A stretch of 64,000 nucleotides of DNA from Thiobacter sp. AK1 (GTDB taxonomy: Bacteria > Pseudomonadota > Gammaproteobacteria > Burkholderiales > Thiobacteraceae). The notes under the pieces are model-generated. The model was not told the DNA's origin and did not search any database. It saw only the letters and a list, made by a program, of their open reading frames with translations. Of the stretch, positions 43,064-50,597 are shown piece by piece; position 1 is the first letter of the stretch; each line of letters starts with the position of its first letter. The DNA lies in contig NZ_JBAJEX010000001.1 of the NCBI RefSeq assembly GCF_039822265.1, positions 558,001 to 622,000 of the forward strand, given 5' to 3'. The position numbers were made by a program, and so were the translations under genes.

Positions 43064-43512
43064 GGTGTTTCCTTCCTGAGCTAGCTGGCCGGCGGTGCCG
43101 GAAGCCAGACTATACCCCGCCGTAGTTCGGTACATGACCGATGCCATTGTCAAGCATAGTCGGCCTGCTGGCAACCGGCCACGGCGGGAAACGAGGTGTG
43201 TCTATGTTCCCAATATCGGTCACCGGTGCGCCGGCTTTAACCTATTGAGCGTCATGTCGCGGCTGAAGCCTTCCCACAGAGTCACCCTCATCAGGCTCGT
43301 GGGAAGCACTTTCGCGGCGCGCCGGCTTGTGGGAAGCGCTTTAGCGGCGATCCTCTTCGGTCCGTGTTGGCCGCAGCGAAGTGGGCTCAAGAGTTCCGCT
43401 TGCGCGGGAATAACGGTCCAATCCTTGGCCTGTCACCAACTTTCCCGAGCCTGAATAGAAACCATGTCCGGCAGCGGTTTCTAGGTTTGACGCCGTGCAT
43501 GTCGAATCCTTC
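43064..43512. other. Intergenic region with GC-rich direct repeats
   Basis: About 450 bp between the divergent ACP and copper ATPase genes. It holds two near-copies of GTGGGAAGCACTTTCGCGGCG (43300-43350; second copy GTGGGAAGCGCTTTAGCGG), a motif also recognisable at about 48430. No convincing gene; the open frame at 43095-43454 lacks any ribosome site or known domain. Confidence 0.4.
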
Positions 43513-43541
43513 TTGACGGCCGACGTCAGGCCGTATACCCT
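43513..43541 (+). promoter_or_regulatory. Candidate promoter of the copper ATPase operon
   Basis: TTGACG (43513-43518) and TACCCT (43536-43541) are 17 bp apart. The -10 lies inside the CsoR-type operator, as expected for a repressed promoter. It would start transcription about 3 nt before the ATG at 43552. Confidence 0.45.
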
Positions 43542-43552
43542 ACATGGGTATA
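43534..43552. promoter_or_regulatory. CsoR-type operator
   Basis: TATACCCTACATGGGTATA is a perfect 7-bp inverted repeat with a 5-bp spacer. It strongly resembles the Bacillus subtilis copZA CsoR site (TACCCTACGGGGGTA core). A CsoR gene lies at 46416 in the same operon. The last base of the operator is the first base of the ATPase start codon. Confidence 0.75.
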
Positions 43553-45984
43553 TGACGGAGATCGCCCCGTCCCCCCGTGCCGATGCGCCATCCACCTGCA
43601 CACTCGACGTGCCGGTCGCCGGCATGACCTGCGCCGCCTGCGCGGTGCGCATCGAGAAAGCCTTGAACCGCCAGCCCGGGGTCAAGGCCCAAGTCAACCT
43701 AGCGGCGGAGCGAGCGCGCATCGAATACGATCCCGGCGCGACCTCACCCGCTGAGCTGATCGAGCTCATCCGCAAGACGGGCTATGAGGTGCCGAAACAG
43801 CGCGCCGAGCTCGCCATCAGCGGCATGACCTGTGCCGCCTGTGCCGCACGCATCGAAAAAGTGCTCAATGCCCTGCCGGGTGTGGAGGCCCAGGTCAATT
43901 TTGCCGCCGAGAAGGCCCTGGTGTATTACACGCCGGGTACCGTGACGCTGCGCGATCTGATCGCCGCGGTGGAACGCGCAGGCTACGGTGCGCGCGAAAT
44001 GGTGGGTGCCGAGCGCGAAGCCCTGCGCCGCGAGAAGGAAGCGGCCTACCGCCATGAATTCCGCGTGTTCTGGGTCGCCGCCGCGCTCACCCTGCCTTTG
44101 CTGCTGCAGATGCTCGCGCCGCTGGCAGGCCTGCCCCACGATCTTCTGCCACGGGGACTACAGTTTTTCCTCGCCACGCCGGTGCAGTTCTGGGCGGGCA
44201 AGCGCTTCTACGTAGGGGCCTGGCATGCCCTGCGCGGCGGGGGCGCCAACATGGACGTGCTGGTGGCCCTGGGCACCAGCATGGCCTGGCTGTATTCAAC
44301 CGTCGTCACGCTGCTTGGCCTAAATCATCTACACGTGTATTTCGAAGCCGGCGCAGCGGTGATCACTTTGGTGCTGCTGGGCAAGCTGTTGGAAGCGCGC
44401 GCCAAAAGCAAGACATCGGCCGCCGTGGAGGCCTTGTTACGCCTCACGCCGCGCACCGCCTGGGTGGAACGGGATGGCCAGGCGCAGGAAGTCCCCATCG
44501 AGCTGATTCGCGCTGGTGACGTCTGCCGCGTGCGGGCGGCCGAACGCATCCCGGTAGATGGCGAGGTGCTGGAGGGAGATTCCAGCGTGGACGAATCCAT
44601 GCTCACCGGGGAAAGCCGGCCACGGCACAAGACTGTGGGCAGCAAAGTCTATGCGGGCACCCAGAATCTGGAAGGCACGCTGCGCCTACGCGCCACCAGC
44701 GTCGGCGCGGATACGCAGCTCGCCCACATCGTGCGGCTGGTGGAAGAAGCCCAGGGCTCGAAAGCACCCATCGCACGCCTCGCCGACCGCATCTCCGGCA
44801 TCTTCGTGCCGGTGGTGCTTAGCATCGCCGTGGTCACCTTTGGTCTGTGGTGGGGGATTGCTGGCGATTTCACCCAGGCCCTCATCAATGCAGTGGCCGT
44901 GCTGGTCATCGCCTGTCCCTGCGCTCTGGGGCTAGCCACGCCCACCGCCATCATGGTGGGCATGGGGCGCGGTGCCCAGGCCGGCATCCTGGTGCGCGAT
45001 GCCCGCGCCCTGGAACTGGCGGGTCGCATCGACACGGTGATCCTGGACAAGACCGGCACCCTCACCGAAGGGCGGCCAGGGCTCACCGATTGCCTGCCCG
45101 CTGCCGGTGTCACGGAGGCGGAATTGCTGGCTACCGCTGCCGCGCTGGAACAGGGCTCGCTTCATCCGCTGGCGCTGGCCATCGTCGAGGAAGCGCGTCG
45201 GCGCGGCCTGCGCCTTCCCGCTGTCACCGAGTTTCGTAGCATCGCTGGCAAGGGCGTCACGGGCCGGGTGGGGGATGAGACGTTCCACCTCGGCGCACCC
45301 GCCTGGTTCGCGGAACTCAACATCACTGTGCCGTCCGCCCCCCTGCTTGCCGAGCAGGGCAAGACCGTGGTCGCCGTGGCAAGCGCCACACGCTTTCTCG
45401 GTCATCTGGCGCTTGCCGACCGCCTACGAGCGGATTCAGCGGCGGCGGTGGCCCGTCTGCAGACACTGGGGCTGGAAGTAATCATGCTCACCGGCGACAA
45501 CGAAGCGACGGCGCGCGCCATCGCCACGCAGGCGGGCATCCGCCACTACGTGGCCGAGGTGCTGCCCCAGGACAAGGCGGCAGAAGTCAGCCGGCGGCGC
45601 GAGGCGGGACGGCGCGTGGGCATGGTGGGTGACGGCATCAACGACGCCCCTGCACTGGCCGCCGCCGACGTGGGCTTCGCCATTGGTGCCGGTGCCGACG
45701 TGGCCATCGAAGCCGCGGACGTCACCCTCATGCGCGACAGCCTGATGGGCGTAGCGGACGCCATTTCCCTGTCACGCGCCACCCTCGCCAAGATCCGCCA
45801 AAACCTCTTCTTCGCGTTCATCTACAACGTGCTGGGCATCCCCCTGGCGGCACTGGGCATGCTCAGTCCGGTGATCGCGGGTGCAGCCATGGCCATGAGC
45901 TCGGTGTCGGTGGTGAGCAACGCCCTTTTGCTCAAGCGTTGGCGTCCGGCATCGGCCCTTCCCTTGCCCGCTTCGCGAGGATGA
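43552..45984 (+). CDS. copA: Copper-exporting P1B-type ATPase
   Basis: 810 residues from the ATG at 43552. Two N-terminal HMA domains (about 20-80 and 87-150) each have GMTCAAC. Eight TM helices are predicted, with the CPC transport motif in VIACPCALGLATPT (about 453). The P-domain has DKTGTLTEG (phospho-Asp about 500), HP in SLHPLALAI, and GDGINDAPAL; the A-domain has MLTGES. C-terminal YN and MxxSS-type residues (AMAMSSVSVV) support Cu(I). A GTG at 43495 would add 19 residues but overlaps the promoter and operator. The operon continues with copZ and csoR. Confidence 0.93.
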   Translation: MTEIAPSPRADAPSTCTLDVPVAGMTCAACAVRIEKALNRQPGVKAQVNLAAERARIEYDPGATSPAELIELIRKTGYEVPKQRAELAISGMTCAACAARIEKVLNALPGVEAQVNFAAEKALVYYTPGTVTLRDLIAAVERAGYGAREMVGAEREALRREKEAAYRHEFRVFWVAAALTLPLLLQMLAPLAGLPHDLLPRGLQFFLATPVQFWAGKRFYVGAWHALRGGGANMDVLVALGTSMAWLYSTVVTLLGLNHLHVYFEAGAAVITLVLLGKLLEARAKSKTSAAVEALLRLTPRTAWVERDGQAQEVPIELIRAGDVCRVRAAERIPVDGEVLEGDSSVDESMLTGESRPRHKTVGSKVYAGTQNLEGTLRLRATSVGADTQLAHIVRLVEEAQGSKAPIARLADRISGIFVPVVLSIAVVTFGLWWGIAGDFTQALINAVAVLVIACPCALGLATPTAIMVGMGRGAQAGILVRDARALELAGRIDTVILDKTGTLTEGRPGLTDCLPAAGVTEAELLATAAALEQGSLHPLALAIVEEARRRGLRLPAVTEFRSIAGKGVTGRVGDETFHLGAPAWFAELNITVPSAPLLAEQGKTVVAVASATRFLGHLALADRLRADSAAAVARLQTLGLEVIMLTGDNEATARAIATQAGIRHYVAEVLPQDKAAEVSRRREAGRRVGMVGDGINDAPALAAADVGFAIGAGADVAIEAADVTLMRDSLMGVADAISLSRATLAKIRQNLFFAFIYNVLGIPLAALGMLSPVIAGAAMAMSSVSVVSNALLLKRWRPASALPLPASRG

Positions 45985-46222
45985 TGTCGGTGCGTAGGAC
46001 AATTCCTTCCTCCACGCAAAACCGGCCGCCAGGAAAACGGCCATGGAAGACTCTGATTCACGGGATGAGGCCAGGACCGTCAGCCAGGCCGAGCCAAACG
46101 AGCGCCGGAATCCAAAAGCGGCAGGCACGTGGGACTGGATTGCCGCTTGCGCGGCAATGGCGTTGTACGCCCAGCGTGGGATCGACCGCTATAAACCTTC
46201 GTCACCAAAGAAAGGAGCACTC

Positions 46223-46429
46223 ATGGAATCCATCACTCTCGACGTCAAGGGCATGACCTGCGGCGGCTGTGTCAACAGCGTCAAGCGCGTACTCACCTCC
46301 ATCGACGGCGTCTCCCTGGTGGAGGTCAGCCTGGACAGCGGCAAGGTGCAGGTGGGTTACGATCCCGCGCGGGCGCAACCGGACCAGTTCAAGGCTGCCA
46401 TCCGGGACGCTGGATATGAAGTCAGCTGA
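46223..46429 (+). CDS. copZ: CopZ-type copper chaperone (HMA domain)
   Basis: 68 residues: a single ferredoxin-like HMA domain with the Cu(I) motif GMTCGGCVNSV (Cys pair at about 12 and 15). Start fixed by AAAGGAGCACTC before the ATG at 46223. The frame stays open 60 codons upstream, but without a ribosome site and with low-complexity residues. It is 238 bp after the ATPase and overlaps csoR by 14 nt. It would carry Cu(I) to the ATPase or to CsoR. Confidence 0.9.
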   Translation: MESITLDVKGMTCGGCVNSVKRVLTSIDGVSLVEVSLDSGKVQVGYDPARAQPDQFKAAIRDAGYEVS

Positions 46430-46745
46430 CGCATCCTGTCACGGCGGCCGGCCCACGCCCGCGCACGCAGGCAAGAGCGTGGTGCAGCCCCACAAGCGGG
46501 CCCTCATCAAGCGCTTGAACCGCATCGAAGGCCAGGTGCGAGGCGTGGCGCGCATGGTGGAGGAGGACCGTTACTGCATCGACATCCTCACCCAGATCTC
46601 AGCCATCCGTTCTGCGCTGGATGCCGCCGCGCTCGTCATCCTGGAGGACCACACGCGCGGCTGCGTGCAGAATGCGGTCCGTCAGGGCTCGGGCGAGGCC
46701 GCCATCGGCGAGCTAATGGATGTGGTGCGACGCTTCGTGAGATAG
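46416..46745 (+). CDS. csoR: CsoR-family copper-sensing repressor
   Basis: 109 residues, all-helical DUF156 protein. The Cu(I) ligand set Cys-His-Cys is visible: YCIDILTQI (Cys), then DHTRGCV (His and Cys). RLNRIEGQVRGVARMVEED is the family signature of helix 1. The N-terminus has an extra His/Cys-rich segment (SCHGGRPTPAHA). Holo-CsoR releases DNA; the predicted target is the operator at 43534. The ATG at 46416 overlaps copZ by 14 nt. Confidence 0.9.
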   Translation: MKSADASCHGGRPTPAHAGKSVVQPHKRALIKRLNRIEGQVRGVARMVEEDRYCIDILTQISAIRSALDAAALVILEDHTRGCVQNAVRQGSGEAAIGELMDVVRRFVR

Positions 46746-46833
46746 CCCGTGGCCTGCCCATCTGGAGCATGGACGCTGGCGCGGCAAGCGGGTAGAGTGT
46801 TCGGTTGTCCAGCATCGAGCGAGGAAAGCCCCC

Positions 46834-47130
46834 ATGAACAACCCGACTTCCACCAATGAGCTGACCAAGGAGCAGCAGATCCTGCGCGTGATGCGCAAGG
46901 TGCTGGCCGCCGTGGTCAAAGACGTCACCCCCGTTGCCGGTCGCCCCAACCCCTTGCGCGAGAGCACCATCCGAGACATCCGCGAATGCTTCGGCCTGAT
47001 CGCCGCCCGCGAGCGGGAACTCGCGGAAATGCTCGGCCTGGCCCCGATGCGTCCCTACTACCCGGGCGAGGAACCCAAATCTGCCAAGGTGGTGCAACTG
47101 GTCAGGCCGGCGAAAAACGACGGCGAGTGA
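46834..47130 (+). CDS. Small soluble protein, function unknown
   Basis: 98 residues with a ribosome site GAGGAAAG before the ATG. It is mainly helical (TKEQQILRVMRKVLAAVVKD, then STIRDIRECFGLIAARERELAEM cut here in description) with a Pro/Tyr-rich segment MRPYYPGEEPKS near the C-terminus. No TM helix or metal motif. I do not recognise a named family; it looks like a conserved betaproteobacterial protein. It is 88 bp after csoR and could be independent. Confidence 0.65.
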   Translation: MNNPTSTNELTKEQQILRVMRKVLAAVVKDVTPVAGRPNPLRESTIRDIRECFGLIAARERELAEMLGLAPMRPYYPGEEPKSAKVVQLVRPAKNDGE

Positions 47131-47214
47131 AGGGCTACGGCACGGCCCCCGCGGCAATCGCGGTTTAAGCCGCTCGCACCAGGCCCAGCTCGCGCCACGG
47201 CCCGGCAGGTCTGC

Positions 47215-48255
47215 TCAGAGCACGGCTTGGTCGGCCAAGGCCGCAAGCCTGCGGTCGGCCTCGGGATCATGGCGATCGAGGGCGACGATTGAGCGGGCGA
47301 TGGCTTCCCAGTGTGCCCGGCCACGCTCGGTCATGTCCTTCAGGGCCTGCCAATGGCCTGCCTCCACGCCGCGGCGATAGGCCTGATAGGCGCCAGGAAA
47401 GAGCTTGAGCCGCATGCCAGTGAAGTTGCCGAAAAAGAAGTGGATGGAGCTATCCATGCCACGCGAAAGCAGAGTGGGCAGGGTCACCATGCAGTCGGCC
47501 AGGTTGTCGCGCACGGCGCGCGCCACGATCTCGGGCTTGTGACGGCTGCACCCCGCGAGTAACGCCTGCCAGCGCGCTTCGCCCAGCAACTCGCCCGCCA
47601 GGGCCTCGCCCAATTCGTGTAGGATCATGGCCTCACCTTCCACCTCGGTCATGCGTTCCAGCGCGGCATCCGGGTCAGTGTCGAAGTCATAGTAGGCCAG
47701 CGCCCGTCCCAGGGCGTTGTCCTGGCGCTTCCAGTTCCATTCCTCTAGCTTGCTCCAGAGAAAATCCTGTACCGCCTCCCGGCGCAGATAAATGGTGCGG
47801 TCAAGCAGTGCCGCCGGCGGCGCGATGAGATCCCGGGCGTACTCGCAATCGGCGATGAGCACGGTGACACCATGGCGCACCTCACGCCGACCAAGCCTGG
47901 CAAGAAAGAAATGGGGCCGGTTGAAACGGCCAATGCCGCCGCCATAGACGTAACCTTCGGGCACCAGATCGGCATTGATGGCCTCCGTCTCGAATGGATC
48001 GCGCGGACCAGAGGCCACGGGCACCGGGCGGTAATCCTGGTTCTCCAGTCCCTGCCACAACGCCTCGCGCTCCGTGAGCCATGCGCCAAGCTCATCCTTG
48101 GGCAGGCGTTGGGAATGGGGCAGACTGTGTTCCCAGCGATAGAACTGTCGCATCTCCAGGAGGTAGGTGCACATGGTCATGTCCTGGGCGTGACGCGCAT
48201 CGTTGATGTAGCAGTTGGTCTGCACAGCTTCGACGATGTGGTGGAAGTTCTCCAT
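47215..48255 (-). CDS. Sfum_1244-like conserved protein, function unknown
   Basis: 346 residues from the ATG at 48255 (MENFHHIVEAVQTNCYINDA). Soluble, helical, with conserved-looking MCTYLLEMRQFYRWEHSLP, a GGIGRFNRPHFFLARL segment, then EGEAMILHELGEALAGELLG and a C-terminal FFFGNFTGMRLKLFPGAY. This matches a family known by the Syntrophobacter locus tag Sfum_1244, found in many sulfur and metal bacteria; no function is known. HELGE recalls a zinc-peptidase HExxH only loosely, so I do not call it an enzyme. Confidence 0.7.
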   Translation of the reverse strand: MENFHHIVEAVQTNCYINDARHAQDMTMCTYLLEMRQFYRWEHSLPHSQRLPKDELGAWLTEREALWQGLENQDYRPVPVASGPRDPFETEAINADLVPEGYVYGGGIGRFNRPHFFLARLGRREVRHGVTVLIADCEYARDLIAPPAALLDRTIYLRREAVQDFLWSKLEEWNWKRQDNALGRALAYYDFDTDPDAALERMTEVEGEAMILHELGEALAGELLGEARWQALLAGCSRHKPEIVARAVRDNLADCMVTLPTLLSRGMDSSIHFFFGNFTGMRLKLFPGAYQAYRRGVEAGHWQALKDMTERGRAHWEAIARSIVALDRHDPEADRRLAALADQAVL

Positions 48256-48435
48256 GGCGGCCTCTTGCTCGTGTCCTGCCGGAATGCTAACACCGCCGGG
48301 CGCATTTGCGGGCAACAGCTTTACTCGTGGTCGGGACGCTGGCCACTTGCGTCAGCAGTCGCGGCTAGGTGCGCTCCCACAGGTCTTGCCGATGGGGGAC
48401 GGACAAGCGGCGAGCACGCCCGTCACTCGGTGCCG

Positions 48436-49743
48436 CTAAAGCCGCGCCCACAGGTCATGCACGTCGCTGTCGGTGATGGTAACCTCGGCGAACTCACCGG
48501 GTTTGAGCGACTGGCCGTCGGTGACGAACACCAATCCGTCGATCTCCGGCGCATCGGCGAAGGAGCGGGCGATGGCCCCTTCCTCGTCCACTTCGTCCAC
48601 CAGCACCCGCAGGCGGCGGCCAATGCGCGCGGCGAGCTTGCCTGCGCTGATGTCCTCTTGCGTTAGCATCAGCCGCTGCCGGCGTTCCTCTTTCACTTCC
48701 TCCGGCACCGGATTGGCCAATGCATTCGCCGCCGCGCCCTGCACCGGCGAATAGGTGAAGCAGCCCACGCGGTCGAGGCGGGCTGCCTCCAAAAATTCCA
48801 GCAACTGCTGGAAGTCCTCTTCCGTCTCGCCGGGAAAGCCGACGATGAAAGTGCTGCGGATGACGAGGTCCGGGCAGATCTCGCGCCAGCGTTCGATCCG
48901 CCGCAGAGTATCTTCGGCGGCAGCGGGCCGCTTCATGGCCTTGAGGATGCGCGGGCTGGCGTGCTGGAAGGGAATGTCCAGATAGGGGAGCAGCTTGCCC
49001 TCCGCCATGAGGGGAATCAGCTGGTCCACGTGGGGATAGGGATAAACATAGTGTAGCCGCACCCATACGCCCAGCTCGCCCAGGGCGCGCGCCAGCTCCG
49101 TGATGTGAGTGCGCAACGGGCGGCCAGCGTGAAAGCCCGTGCGGTATTTCACGTCCACCCCGTAGGCGCTGGTGTCCTGGGAGATGACCAGGATCTCCTT
49201 CACGCCGGCCTTGACCAAACGTTCCGCCTCGCCCATCACCTCGTGCAACGGGCGGCTCACCAAATCGCCGCGCAGGGCGGGAATGATGCAGAAGGTGCAG
49301 CGATGATTGCAGCCTTCGGAAATCTTGAGATAGGCGTAGTGACGCGGCGTGAGGCGCACGCCCTGCGGGGGCACCAGGTCTGTGTAAGGGTCGTGGGGTT
49401 TGGGCAGGTGGGCATGAACCGCTTCCATCACCGCTTCTGTGGCGTGGGGGCCGGTCACCGCCAATACCTGGGGATGGACATGCCTCACCACGTTCCCTTT
49501 AGCTCCGAGACAGCCGGTGACGATCACGCGACCATTTTCCGCCAGCGCCTCGCCAATGGTTTCCAGCGATTCCTCCACGGCGGCATCGATGAAGCCACAG
49601 GTATTGACGATCACCAAATCCGCTTCGGCGTAGTTGCCCACGATGTCATAGCCCTCCGCGCGCAGGCGGGTGAGGATGTGCTCGGAATCCACCGTGGCCT
49701 TGGGGCAGCCTAGGGATACGAAACCGACTTTGGGTGTTTTCAT
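48436..49743 (-). CDS. rimO: Ribosomal protein S12 methylthiotransferase RimO
   Basis: 435 residues from the ATG at 49743, which has GGAG 6 nt upstream; an ATG at 49755 would overlap that site. The UPF0004 domain has conserved Cys in [21 protein letters not shown] and TGCLGAK. The radical SAM core has CNHRCTFC (about 145-152), and a TRAM domain closes the C-terminus (about 365-430). RimO adds a methylthio group to Asp88 of S12. RimO rather than MiaB is supported by [10 protein letters not shown] and [14 protein letters not shown]. Confidence 0.93.
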   Translation of the reverse strand: MKTPKVGFVSLGCPKATVDSEHILTRLRAEGYDIVGNYAEADLVIVNTCGFIDAAVEESLETIGEALAENGRVIVTGCLGAKGNVVRHVHPQVLAVTGPHATEAVMEAVHAHLPKPHDPYTDLVPPQGVRLTPRHYAYLKISEGCNHRCTFCIIPALRGDLVSRPLHEVMGEAERLVKAGVKEILVISQDTSAYGVDVKYRTGFHAGRPLRTHITELARALGELGVWVRLHYVYPYPHVDQLIPLMAEGKLLPYLDIPFQHASPRILKAMKRPAAAEDTLRRIERWREICPDLVIRSTFIVGFPGETEEDFQQLLEFLEAARLDRVGCFTYSPVQGAAANALANPVPEEVKEERRQRLMLTQEDISAGKLAARIGRRLRVLVDEVDEEGAIARSFADAPEIDGLVFVTDGQSLKPGEFAEVTITDSDVHDLWARL

Positions 49744-49764
49744 GCAAAACTCCATCCCAGCGCT

Positions 49765-50541
49765 TCACGCAAGGTGGCCAACCAGATGTTCAGTCGCCAC
49801 GATGGAGGCCACGCCCAAGGCGATGAGCAGCACCTGCTGCAAGGTGGCACCCAGCTCGGCGCGGCGGTGCAAGCCTGGAATGAGATCCGCCACTGCCACG
49901 TAGATCATGCTCGACGCCGCCAGCGCAAGGGCGAAGGGCACCCAACCATGCACGGCTTCCAGTGCGTACCAAGCCAGCACGCCGCCCACCAAGGTAGCCA
50001 GACTGGAAAGCAGGTTGAGGGCGAAGGCCTGCGCCTTGCTGTAGCCGGAATGGAGCAAGATCAGAAAATCGCCCACTTCCTGGGGAATCTCATGGGCGAT
50101 GATGGCCAGGGCAGTGATCATCCCCAGCGGCACGCTGGTGAGGAAGGCAGCCGCGATGATCACCCCGTCCACGAAGTTGTGGAAGGTGTCCCCAATGGTG
50201 ATCATCAGCCCGCTGCGCCCGTGATCATGGCCCGGCTGCTGCGGCGCATGGGCCTCGCAGGCGGTCGTATGACAATGGCGCCAGAGCACGAGTTTCTCCA
50301 GCAGGAAGAAAAGCAGGATGCCCGCGAGCAAAGTCGCGCTGACAATACTCACGCTCGCCCCTTCCTTGAGGGCATGGGGAAGAATCTCCAGAAAGGCCGC
50401 GCCTAAGAGCGCGCCGATGGCATAACTCACCAGCACCGGCACCAGGGCCGCGCTGGCGGAAAAGGCGACCATCGCCGCCACCAGGAGGCTCAGCACGCCG
50501 CCGGCGAGGCTGGCAAGAATGATGTAACTCAGGCTGCTCAC
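49765..50541 (-). CDS. ZIP-family divalent metal transporter
   Basis: 258 residues, eight predicted TM helices. The ZIP metal-binding motifs are HNFVDGVIIAAAF in TM4 and HEIPQEVGDFLIL in TM5, and a His-rich cytoplasmic loop precedes them (HCHTTACEAHAPQQPGHDH). HEIPQE places it with the broad GufA/ZIP13-like group. Likely substrates are Zn, Fe or Mn; direction and metal cannot be set. It begins 21 nt after rimO on the same strand. Confidence 0.88.
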   Translation of the reverse strand: MSSLSYIILASLAGGVLSLLVAAMVAFSASAALVPVLVSYAIGALLGAAFLEILPHALKEGASVSIVSATLLAGILLFFLLEKLVLWRHCHTTACEAHAPQQPGHDHGRSGLMITIGDTFHNFVDGVIIAAAFLTSVPLGMITALAIIAHEIPQEVGDFLILLHSGYSKAQAFALNLLSSLATLVGGVLAWYALEAVHGWVPFALALAASSMIYVAVADLIPGLHRRAELGATLQQVLLIALGVASIVATEHLVGHLA

Positions 50542-50597
50542 GGCTTCCCCGACAAAAGCGGGGAATTATCCCAGTTTTCCCGCTCCCTGGGGACGCT

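Noticed and set aside
43095-43454. Open frame upstream of the copper ATPase
   Set aside because: Runs over direct repeats and has no coding features.
43495-43551. GTG start of the copper ATPase at 43495
   Set aside because: The extra residues lie over the predicted promoter and operator and are not family-like; ATG 43552 is preferred.
46043-46222. N-terminal extension of CopZ
   Set aside because: The frame is open but AAAGGAG directly precedes the ATG at 46223 and the upstream residues look non-coding.
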